Of a stretch of DNA of 44,868 nucleotides, positions 14,025-21,954 are shown in pieces. The DNA lies in assembly GCA_029288315.1 (NCBI GenBank), contig JARIHL010000014.1, positions 1-44,868 of the forward strand, given 5' to 3'. This DNA is from Candidatus Saccharimonadota bacterium. Lineage in GTDB: Bacteria; Patescibacteriota; Saccharimonadia; Saccharimonadales; EFPC-124. Both the position numbers and the translations under genes were made by a program. The notes beneath the pieces were generated by a model, which was given only the letters and a program-made list of their open reading frames with translations, was not told the origin of the DNA and made no database searches. Position 1 is the stretch's first letter; every line of letters starts with the position of its first letter.

Positions 14025-14104
14025 AGCACTTGAATAAAAAAAGTGCTCAAAAACAAAAAGCATCAAAAATACTAACAACGGCTTCTCGCAGGCCGTTGTT
14101 TTTG
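14025..14104 (+). ncRNA. candidate small RNA (~80 nt)
   Basis: Starts about 7 nt after a consensus promoter; 5' hairpin AGCACTT/AAGTGCT; ends in AACAACGGC/GCCGTTGTT hairpin plus U-run; no ORF. Confidence 0.55.
14074..14104 (+). terminator. intrinsic terminator of the sRNA candidate
   Basis: 9-bp stem AACAACGGC(14074-14082)/GCCGTTGTT(14092-14100), then TTTG. Confidence 0.75.
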
Positions 14105-14110
14105 ATAAAT

Positions 14111-14150
14111 CAAAAAAGACCCAACCAACATATCGGATGAGTCTTTTTTG
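14111..14150 (-). terminator. hairpin terminator at the tmRNA 3' end
   Basis: CAAAAAAGAC (14111-14120) / GTCTTTTTTG (14141-14150) inverted repeat overlapping the tmRNA CCA end. Confidence 0.7.
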
Positions 14151-14517
14151 GTGGAGCTGCGGGGTATTGCACCCCGGTCCGCTTGGTTACAAAATTACCA
14201 TCTACAAGCATAGTGTATTTTAAAAACCACATTGCCTAAAAAATACACAAAAAACAGAATGCGGCTTTGCGGAAAAAAATCAATCTACTTGTTCCGCAGG
14301 CAAGCAAATCTAACCGGATATATAAGATCGAACTTCTCTATCCGATATCAAGAGTCGATCGTTACTGATTAAACAGCAACCGATGCGAATGCTGGAGCAC
14401 GAAAAGTGTCAGCAATGCGAGCAAAAATATTCTTTGCAGTTATAAAACACGTTTACGTCGTGCATTCGACTTGCAAGTAATTTGTAAAAGTCCAAACGTC
14501 GAAGCTGTTTCAGCCCC
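14149..14517 (-). ncRNA. ssrA: transfer-messenger RNA
   Basis: 5' GGGGCTGAAACAGCTTCGACG and 3' GCAGCTCCACCA ends pair as the acceptor stem; tag reading frame GCA AAG AAT ATT TTT GCT ... GCT GTT TAA at 14437-14369. Confidence 0.95.
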
Positions 14518-14582
14518 ATACTTGCATAGTATATCATATTTATGGTAAAGATGAGTTATAAATTTAAGTAGGCTGATATAGT

Positions 14583-16088
14583 GTGATCGCGCGTATTAAC
14601 TCTGCAACAAATGTTGGCTTCAGTGGAAGGATAATTGAAGTTGAGTGCGACGCAAGCAATGGTTTACCCACGTTGCTGATTGTCGGGCTTGGTAATAAGT
14701 CAATCGAAGAAGCAAAAGAACGTGTTAGAAGTGCAATTAAAAATTCATCTCTAGAGTTTCCTCGTAAGAGGATTACAATAAACTTAGCACCTGCCAACTT
14801 GCCAAAAGATGGTGCGCATTTTGATCTGCCTATCGCACTTTCCCTGCTCTGTGTTAGTAAGCAGCTAAATCAAAAGGATTTTGATGGTACTCTTGTGGTT
14901 GGTGAGTTGAGTCTTGACGGCTCACTACGTCCTGTGCGCGGCATTATTGGGCACGTAGAAACTGCGCAACGGGCTGGAATGAAAACAATAATCGTGCCCG
15001 TACAAAACAGCCAACAAGCTGCCCTGATAGAGGGGATAAACATTGTAGGCGCAAAATCTTTGCATGAAGTATATTTGTATCTTAAAAAGGAGGTGATAAT
15101 TCCCCCTCAAGTGCTCACCACATTACAGCCGTCCCGATATATACAGACAGGCCAATCCACTCTCGACGATATTTACGGACAAGAACGTGCAAAACGCGCG
15201 CTTATCATTGCTGCCGCCGGTCACCACAATATCCTTTTTAATGGCCCTCCCGGGGCTGGAAAGACTATGCTCGCTAAGGCTCTGCTATCTATCTTACCCC
15301 CACTCTCTCAAGAAGAAATGATAGAAGTGACTAAATTGCACAGCCTATCAGGAGAATCTGATGAAACAATCATTTCGCACCGCCCCTTTCGTTCACCACA
15401 TCATAATGCAAGCCAGAATTCACTCGTAGGTGGAGGCCGTCATCCACGTCCCGGAGAAATCAGTCTTGCTCATCGCGGTGTACTGTTTTTAGACGAACTT
15501 CCCGAGTATGGAAGGATGGCTATTGAATCACTTCGCCAACCTTTAGAAGATGGAATAATTACTATCGCACGAACTGATATGCACGTTAGTTATCCTGCCG
15601 ACTTCATGTTGGTAGCAACCCAAAACCCTTGTCCATGCGGTTACGCCACTGACGATACTCATGAATGTACTTGCTCAGCCCATCAAATCATCCAATACCA
15701 AAAGAAAATATCAGGTCCCCTGCTAGATCGTATTGATTTAGTACTTGAAATTTCAAGGGTTGAACATAAGAAACTTCTTAAAGATAATGCCAAACAAAGA
15801 AGCTTTGAACAACAGATTCTAGATGCCAGAAGGCAACAAGCTAAAAGATATAAGTCAACCACTAAGACTAATAGCAATGCTACGAATAATGACATTAAAA
15901 CTAGGGTGCAGCTTTCACCTACTGCAAAAACCTTACTAGATACAGCAGCCAGTAGACTTAACCTTTCGGCTCGATCTTATTTCAAGATTATAAAAGTTAG
16001 TCGAACGATTGCCGATTTAGAGGAATCAGTCGACATACACCCCAACCATATGTCAGAAGCATTGCAGTATCGCTATCGACAATTTTAA
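14583..16088 (+). CDS. comM: YifB/ComM family Mg-chelatase-like AAA ATPase (GTG start)
   Basis: GPPGAGKTMLAKALLSILPPL; HRPFRSPHHNAS; PGEISLAHRGVLFLDELPEY; NPCPCGY. Confidence 0.93.
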   Translation: MIARINSATNVGFSGRIIEVECDASNGLPTLLIVGLGNKSIEEAKERVRSAIKNSSLEFPRKRITINLAPANLPKDGAHFDLPIALSLLCVSKQLNQKDFDGTLVVGELSLDGSLRPVRGIIGHVETAQRAGMKTIIVPVQNSQQAALIEGINIVGAKSLHEVYLYLKKEVIIPPQVLTTLQPSRYIQTGQSTLDDIYGQERAKRALIIAAAGHHNILFNGPPGAGKTMLAKALLSILPPLSQEEMIEVTKLHSLSGESDETIISHRPFRSPHHNASQNSLVGGGRHPRPGEISLAHRGVLFLDELPEYGRMAIESLRQPLEDGIITIARTDMHVSYPADFMLVATQNPCPCGYATDDTHECTCSAHQIIQYQKKISGPLLDRIDLVLEISRVEHKKLLKDNAKQRSFEQQILDARRQQAKRYKSTTKTNSNATNNDIKTRVQLSPTAKTLLDTAASRLNLSARSYFKIIKVSRTIADLEESVDIHPNHMSEALQYRYRQF

Positions 16089-16099
16089 AAAAGGGCTTA

Positions 16100-16128
16100 T
16101 TGAAATCTATAGTAATATCTGATAAAAT
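16100..16128 (+). promoter_or_regulatory. promoter TTGAAA-N17-TAAAAT upstream of infC operon
   Basis: TTGAAA 16100-16105, 17-nt spacer, TAAAAT 16123-16128. Confidence 0.7.
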
Positions 16129-16166
16129 ACTGCCTGAAATCAATAACTCGTGACAAGGAGACCGTA

Positions 16167-16718
16167 ATTAGTAAACCTGTTCGGATTAATGAGGCTATTA
16201 GAGCTCATGAGCTTCGCGTCATAGATCCAGATGGCAATCAAATCGGTATCCTCTCTCGAGCCGAAGCACTTTCAGAGGCAGAAGGTCACGAGCTTGATCT
16301 TGTCGAGATTTCACCGAATGCTAATCCACCCGTTGCTCGTATAGTTGACTGGGGCAAATATAATTATCAGAAAACTAAAGAACAGCAACGAAGTCGCAAA
16401 CATGCAAAAATTGGTGAAGTTAAACAAATGCGATTAGGCCTAAAAATAGGCGCGCACGATCTTGAGATAAAATTACGCAAGATTCGTGAATTCTTAGGTG
16501 ACGGTCACAAAGTTAAAATAATGGTCTTCTTCCGAGGTCGAGAGATGGCCCACACCGAGCTCGGATACACCCTACTAGATCAAATCATTGAAAAACTTAG
16601 TGATATTGCAGTCATTGATCAAAAGGCCCAATTGGCCGGTAAAAACTTGAGTATAGCAGTAAGGAGTAATACGAATGCCAAAGCCAAAGACACACCGCGG
16701 GACAGCCAAGCGGATTAA
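16167..16718 (+). CDS. infC: translation initiation factor IF-3, AUU start codon
   Basis: AAGGAG SD 6 nt before ATT at 16167; in-frame translation ISKPVRINEAIRAHELRVIDPDGNQIGILSRAEALSEAEGHELDLVEISPNANPPVARIVDWGKYNYQ... continues into the listed 16428..16718 ORF. Confidence 0.95.
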   Translation: MSKPVRINEAIRAHELRVIDPDGNQIGILSRAEALSEAEGHELDLVEISPNANPPVARIVDWGKYNYQKTKEQQRSRKHAKIGEVKQMRLGLKIGAHDLEIKLRKIREFLGDGHKVKIMVFFRGREMAHTELGYTLLDQIIEKLSDIAVIDQKAQLAGKNLSIAVRSNTNAKAKDTPRDSQAD

Positions 16719-16869
16719 ACGTTCAGCAAACGGCACACTACTTCGTCTTAATGCTGGTACTACCCACTTTAAGGAGAAGAAAAGAAGTGCTCGTAAGCGA
16801 TCACTCGCTACACCATCAATTGTTAAGGGTAAGAATGCTTTTAATATCAAAAAGGCACTTGGAGTTTAA
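16675..16869 (+). CDS. rpmI: 50S ribosomal protein bL35
   Basis: MPKPKTHRGTAKRIKRSANGTLLR; canonical infC-rpmI-rplT order. Confidence 0.93.
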   Translation: MPKPKTHRGTAKRIKRSANGTLLRLNAGTTHFKEKKRSARKRSLATPSIVKGKNAFNIKKALGV

Positions 16870-16871
16870 TT

Positions 16872-17216
16872 ATGAGAGTTAAGAGAGGCGTAACTGCACA
16901 TCGTAGGCATAACAGAGTCTTAAAGCTCACAAAAGGCATGCAAGCCGCGAGGCGTCGATCATTCCGCTTGGCCAAACAGGCAATTATCCGTGCAATGCAA
17001 TATGCCTATCGCGATCGTCGTAATAAAAAGCGTGACCTTAGGGGTGTTTGGATCACTCGCATTAATGCTGCGGCACGTGATAATGGCATAACTTACGCAA
17101 GACTTATCGCGGGGCTGAAAGGAAATAACATTACGCTTGATCGTAAAATCCTGGCTGAGTTAGCCGCAACAGAACCGAAAGTTTTCAACTCTATTGCGGC
17201 TATAGCAAAAAAATAA
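16872..17216 (+). CDS. rplT: 50S ribosomal protein bL20
   Basis: MRVKRGVTAHRRHNRVLKLTKG; YAYRDRRNKKRDLRGVWITRINAAAR. Confidence 0.97.
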   Translation: MRVKRGVTAHRRHNRVLKLTKGMQAARRRSFRLAKQAIIRAMQYAYRDRRNKKRDLRGVWITRINAAARDNGITYARLIAGLKGNNITLDRKILAELAATEPKVFNSIAAIAKK

Positions 17217-17233
17217 GCTTCTTATTTTTATAA

Positions 17234-17265
17234 TGAAAACACTGCTAAACCAAGCAGTGTTTTCA
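17234..17265. terminator. bidirectional terminator between rplT and rnpB
   Basis: TGAAAACACTGCT/AGCAGTGTTTTCA 13-bp stem with A/T-rich flanks between convergent transcripts. Confidence 0.8.
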
Positions 17266-17268
17266 TAA

Positions 17269-17611
17269 GCAGATTACCTATAAGCCGGGTTCTGTTGAAG
17301 TGATCATCTATCTAGCTATGTAATTACTTACACAGTCAAGCGGTTCTAGCGGTCTATTTAGCGGGCTACTACTGTTTTAGGCAGAAAACAGACCTCCTTG
17401 CAGCAGACAGGGTTTACCTTCTAATCATGTCACCATGATTAGCTGTGGGCTCTTACCCCACTCCTTTCACCCTTACCGCGTGGAAGCGGCGGTATCGTTT
17501 CTGTGGCACTTTCCCTAGGGTCGCCCCCGGTTGCAGTTAACAACTGTCTTGCCCTATGCTGCCCGGACTTTCCTCTTAAACTTAAGTTCAAGCGACCACT
17601 CAGTAATCTGC
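17269..17611 (-). ncRNA. rnpB: RNase P RNA
   Basis: Reverse complement has P1 GCAGATTACT/AGGTAATCTGC, GAGGAAAGTCCGGGC, AAGGGTGAAAGGAGTGGGGTAAGAGCCCAC, ACAGAACCCGGCTTA. Confidence 0.95.
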
Positions 17612-17650
17612 AATAGATATTATACAACCAATAGTATCAATTAATCTATA

Positions 17651-18493
17651 TTACCTACGTTCATCAAGTACTTTATTTACCAGAGCATCTGCCTCTTTAT
17701 TAAACTCTCGTCTTACATGAGAGAAGGTCACTCTCTCGAACTTCTTAATAGTCTCTTTGATGTGCGCATAGATCGGCCATAGATCGCGGTTTTTAATCTG
17801 ATAAACTCCTAGCATTTGATTAACTATAAGGAGACTATCCATTTTAAACTTAACAACATTAGCCCCAAGCTCATATGCCTTTTCTAGACCCAGTTTTACG
17901 GCTTGGTATTCGGCTTGATTATTTGTAGTAATGCCCAAATATTTGCCGCCCTCAAACAATACTTCATCGTTTTTATTGAGAATAACAAAGCCTGCCGCAG
18001 AAGGTCCAGGATTACCTCGAGAACCACCATCGGTGTAGACTGTCACTTCAGTCTCATTATCTAGAGTTGTTGATGTTACATCATAACTTTGGTTGATACC
18101 CCTGAAGTTGCTCTGATTGCTGTATCGTTGTAAGGTTTCTTTCGTAACATTATCTATTTTTTTTTGTTGTAATTCTGACATGTAAACCCACTCATAATGA
18201 TCGAATTGTGAACCCAAATAGAGATGATGCCCTAGCCCCTCAATACTCATAAAAAAGACTATACCTACTATCTGTATTCCTCCATCAATCACCGAAATAG
18301 TGTCGAGGAGCTGAACAACGTTAGAATCATGCCCTAGCTGCTCTTTTACAATACTACTTATCATCGCCTTTGGTTCTTGGCCGAATACAAGAATTCCACC
18401 TGGCAATTGGTTTATTCCGGTGTCGCTCCTATGTAAAAGAAGAATCTTTTGGTCTTTTCTAATGATCGCCAGTGTGAATATTATTTGTTTCAT
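17651..18493 (-). CDS. Nudix-like domain (degenerate) fused to RNase HI
   Basis: C-terminal YTDGGSRGNPGP, NNQAEY, KMDSLLIVNQ, REFNKEADALVN (RNase HI); N-terminal LLLHRSDTGINQLPGGILVFGQEP Nudix-like. Confidence 0.8.
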   Translation of the reverse strand: MKQIIFTLAIIRKDQKILLLHRSDTGINQLPGGILVFGQEPKAMISSIVKEQLGHDSNVVQLLDTISVIDGGIQIVGIVFFMSIEGLGHHLYLGSQFDHYEWVYMSELQQKKIDNVTKETLQRYSNQSNFRGINQSYDVTSTTLDNETEVTVYTDGGSRGNPGPSAAGFVILNKNDEVLFEGGKYLGITTNNQAEYQAVKLGLEKAYELGANVVKFKMDSLLIVNQMLGVYQIKNRDLWPIYAHIKETIKKFERVTFSHVRREFNKEADALVNKVLDERR

Positions 18494-18503
18494 AACTATG
18501 CCA

Positions 18504-18579
18504 TGGTCGGGATGACAGGATTTGAACCTGCGGCCTCACGACCCCCAGCCGTGCGCGCTACCAACTGCGCCACATCCCG
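18504..18579 (-). tRNA. tRNA-Pro(GGG)
   Basis: Cloverleaf CGGGATG...CATCCCG-A-CCA; anticodon loop CTGGGGG. Confidence 0.93.
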
Positions 18580-18776
18580 CCGCGAATTTAATAACCCTAC
18601 CGGCTTCGAGTATAGTCTGTAGATATTCCCGCTGTTGTACAGGTGGGTGCTCACAATCTATTTCCACGGAGATAGATGATATAAAGCCCCCTTTTGGGAA
18701 TAACTGTTCAGGAAAATCATACAACCTACACTATCAACCTGGCAGGGCAACTTTTATTATACATTACAAGGCAGTG

Positions 18777-19409
18777 CTATGCACCCGCTATAAGGGTTAT
18801 AAGCGCTCGCACGATAAGCGTAAAAGGTTCGCTTAATATTGCATAAAATAGCAGCATAAAGAAAATAATGGCAGTAAATCCCATTCCTTCGATTCGCTCC
18901 ATTACATTCCTTACCCCATCCGGAGCAAATGCATAAAGAATGCGTGAACCATCCAGTGGCGGGAAAGGAATCATATTAAAAACGAAAAAGCTTATATTAA
19001 CAACGGTAAATATAATAAGAACATTAATCAAGCTTTCATCAATCGCAATACCACTAAAACGAATAAATAGACCTGTTAGGACGGCAAGGAGAAGATTAGT
19101 GAGCGGCCCTGCCAATCCTACTAATGCAGCACCGTACTCCCCAAAGCGAACACGATAAGGATCAAATGGAACAGGCTTTGCAGCACCAAATGGAGGCGCA
19201 CCAACCGCAGCTAGAAATAGAGGTAATAAAACCGTCGTGAATGGATCAATATGCGCAAGCGGATTGAGCGTTAGTCTTCCCTGCAGCTTAGCGGTATCAT
19301 CGCCCAACCAGTAACTAGCGAAGGCGTGCATAGCCTCGTGGAGTGTCATTGAAAGCAAAATTGAGCCTAAAACGATCAATAAATAAGTCAAATCGATATT
19401 TTCCAACAT
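18777..19409 (-). CDS. site-2 protease / M50 family metalloprotease
   Basis: HEAMHAFASYWLGD zinc motif; NMIPFPPLDGSRIL. Confidence 0.9.
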   Translation of the reverse strand: MLENIDLTYLLIVLGSILLSMTLHEAMHAFASYWLGDDTAKLQGRLTLNPLAHIDPFTTVLLPLFLAAVGAPPFGAAKPVPFDPYRVRFGEYGAALVGLAGPLTNLLLAVLTGLFIRFSGIAIDESLINVLIIFTVVNISFFVFNMIPFPPLDGSRILYAFAPDGVRNVMERIEGMGFTAIIFFMLLFYAILSEPFTLIVRALITLIAGA

Positions 19410-19508
19410 AGCTCTCTATAGTATATAGCAACTTCATGCGGCTGTTGACTTAATTCTGTAAAAACAGTAGTATAAGTAAGAATTTTAGAAGTAACAGTGA
19501 GAAACTAC

Positions 19509-19730
19509 ATGGCAGCAATTTGTGAATTAACTGGTAAAGGCAAACAATTCGGTAATAATGTAAGCTTTTCATTGCGTCGCACTAAGCGTGTATGGAGGCC
19601 TAATTTACAAAAGAAGACTTTTATGATTGATGGACGTAAAGTTACTTTGTATCTAAGTACACAAGCTATTCGTATACTGAAGAAAAAAGGCCTGATAGCT
19701 CGTCAAGTTGTTATAGAGCCAAAATCGTAG
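19509..19730 (+). CDS. rpmB: 50S ribosomal protein bL28
   Basis: MAAICELTGKGKQFGNNVSFSLRRTKRVWRPNLQKK; internal ATG of ORF 19497..19730 preferred. Confidence 0.9.
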   Translation: MAAICELTGKGKQFGNNVSFSLRRTKRVWRPNLQKKTFMIDGRKVTLYLSTQAIRILKKKGLIARQVVIEPKS

Positions 19731-19750
19731 TTATGAAGTTGGCTATAATT

Positions 19751-20389
19751 CTATAAGGTTCGTCTTAGAACTTGAGTAGTCAAAGATTCACCAAGTTGGC
19801 CAGCTTTTAATTTTAATTTAGTCACTTCTTCCTGTGGAGCGCCTAGTTCTTTGATAAAAGTATCGAGTGGTGCTTGCGGAACCTCGTACGAAACACCCTG
19901 TTCGGCATAATGAGTGGGTATTACTATTTTTGGATCAATGGCTTTAATAATTTGTACTGCACCTGTAGTATCAAGGGTAAATCCATTACCACCAATGGGA
20001 ACAATGAGAGCATCAATCACTCCAAGGTCTTCAAGCTGCTCTTCAGTTAATGTGGGTTGGACATGACCAATTATTGCCACACTTAGGTCAATAGTACTTA
20101 AGCGATACATGGTAGCCTCTAGAAGACTACCTTTAGCGTCAAGGTATGCCAAAGCGGGCACGCCCTTGATAGAAACGTTCTCGACCTCATATTCACCTGG
20201 CCCATCGATCACTAAAACACCTTCACCATGTGGCGCTACGAGATTAGGCTGTGTCAGTATTTGAACATGAGCTCTCTCGCCTTGATCCTTTAGGCCTATA
20301 TTGGAGAGCCTGGGATCAACAACAATCGCAAGCTTCTTAGTGTTGATTAAGACGCAATTACCACCTTTATATTCAATATCCATCCACAT
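19751..20389 (-). CDS. MBL-fold metal-dependent hydrolase-like protein
   Basis: DIEYKGGNCVLINTKKLAIVVDPR; PTHYAEQG. Confidence 0.75.
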   Translation of the reverse strand: MWMDIEYKGGNCVLINTKKLAIVVDPRLSNIGLKDQGERAHVQILTQPNLVAPHGEGVLVIDGPGEYEVENVSIKGVPALAYLDAKGSLLEATMYRLSTIDLSVAIIGHVQPTLTEEQLEDLGVIDALIVPIGGNGFTLDTTGAVQIIKAIDPKIVIPTHYAEQGVSYEVPQAPLDTFIKELGAPQEEVTKLKLKAGQLGESLTTQVLRRTL

Positions 20390-20401
20390 ATCTCCTTAAC
20401 T

Positions 20402-20995
20402 TTATTCTCTGGTGAGGACGCCTTCAGTATCTTGCAACAAAGTAAATTTACCATTGACGACAGTTGTAATAAAACGATCCTTTATACTTAAACGATAGTA
20501 GAAGTCCTCATACGAAATGACAGTGTAGTTAAGCGGCTTCCTCTCTTCCTCTTCTAGTTCTTTTATAAAGCGTTTTGCTTGCGTTTTATTTATATTACCT
20601 ACTAAAAGTACATCAACATCACTTCGACTACCACGGACTAATTTACCACTCAGCAGAGCCAGTCTAACATCTCCAAGTTGTTTAAAACGTTTAGTCCAAT
20701 CATTGGTATCGTTAGAAGTTGCTACTTCAGATTGAAGTTTACTATCTGCGAAGATTGCTCGTAAGGGTTCGTAATGCGAATATTCTTGATTAATCTCATA
20801 GTAAAGACGATTATTCGAGCTATCACTTTTTATAATACCAATGCTCAACATATTAGCTAATTCACGACGTACAGAGTTAATTTGTTCGTCAATTTTACGA
20901 GTAATTTCGCGCACATAAAATGCTCTATTCGGATTATTTAAGAATAGATGAAGTAATTTAACTCTTGTTTTTGAACCAAATAATGCATCAATCAT
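20402..20995 (-). CDS. winged-helix protein with MNT-type nucleotidyltransferase-like domain
   Basis: N-terminal KTRVKLLHLFLNNPNRAFYVREITR wHTH; GSRSDVDVLLVG DxD-like motif. Confidence 0.7.
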   Translation of the reverse strand: MIDALFGSKTRVKLLHLFLNNPNRAFYVREITRKIDEQINSVRRELANMLSIGIIKSDSSNNRLYYEINQEYSHYEPLRAIFADSKLQSEVATSNDTNDWTKRFKQLGDVRLALLSGKLVRGSRSDVDVLLVGNINKTQAKRFIKELEEEERKPLNYTVISYEDFYYRLSIKDRFITTVVNGKFTLLQDTEGVLTRE

Positions 20996-21062
20996 TCTAT
21001 ATGTGCTCTCAACTATCCATCATATTGTAACAAAGTTTACTCAATTACACCTTAGAATTTGT

Positions 21063-21923
21063 TCACGTCTTAACAAATTGTTGGATGGCAATAAGAAGCT
21101 CATCAGTATCCTCAGCCCATAAGATAGCTGGGTTACGCTTAAACCAGGTTATTTGACGCTTGGCTAAACCCATATCCTTTTTTACTATTTTTGTAAGAAT
21201 GTCTGGAAAGGGTGTTGTATTTTCAATTACGTTAGTAACTGCACGATAACTATTAGCTTTCATAGCTTCAGATTCTTTGCTATATCGTCTGGTTAATATG
21301 TTTAACTCATCGAGTAACCCTGCGTCAAGCATGCTTTGCGCTCGTCGTATCACTCTGCGACGCAGTGCTATCCTATCAATCGTTATTCCCAATAGAAGCA
21401 CGTTTTCTCGCATTAACTTTTTGTTTTTCAATAGCCCACCCAGTTCAATCGCTCTCACTAAATGACGCTTATTGTGCAGGTTGAGGGGCAAATTTATGTT
21501 GTTTTCTATGCAACACTTTTGCAATTCAGTTACGCTTTTTTTGAGTAATCTTGCTCTCGTTGTCGGTTTAGAAGCAGCCCCAAAATCATAATCAAAAAGT
21601 ATAGCATCTATGTAGAGACCTGTTCCGCCAACTAGGATGGGAAGTTTGCCTCGAGCCGTTATGTCGTCAATCGCTTTGAGTGCTAACCGTTTAAAATCTA
21701 CTACAGTAAATATCTCGTCAGGCTCGACCATATCAAGTAAATGGTGTCTAACTTCGACACAATCAGTAAGCGTAGGTTTAGCCGTACCGATATCCATCCC
21801 TTTATATACTGTTCTGGAATCAGCACAAATAATCTCGCCATTAAAACGTTTTGCCGCCTCCATGCCTAGGGCAGATTTACCGCTTGCCGTTGGGCCAACA
21901 ATAACTACAAGTGGCTTGTTCAA
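21063..21923 (-). CDS. miaA: tRNA dimethylallyltransferase
   Basis: VIVGPTASGKSALGMEAAKRFNGEIICADSRTVYKGMDIGTAKPT; VGGTGLYIDAIL. Confidence 0.96.
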   Translation of the reverse strand: MNKPLVVIVGPTASGKSALGMEAAKRFNGEIICADSRTVYKGMDIGTAKPTLTDCVEVRHHLLDMVEPDEIFTVVDFKRLALKAIDDITARGKLPILVGGTGLYIDAILFDYDFGAASKPTTRARLLKKSVTELQKCCIENNINLPLNLHNKRHLVRAIELGGLLKNKKLMRENVLLLGITIDRIALRRRVIRRAQSMLDAGLLDELNILTRRYSKESEAMKANSYRAVTNVIENTTPFPDILTKIVKKDMGLAKRQITWFKRNPAILWAEDTDELLIAIQQFVKT

Positions 21924-21954
21924 TAGTATCTCCGAATAACAGTCACTTATCTGC

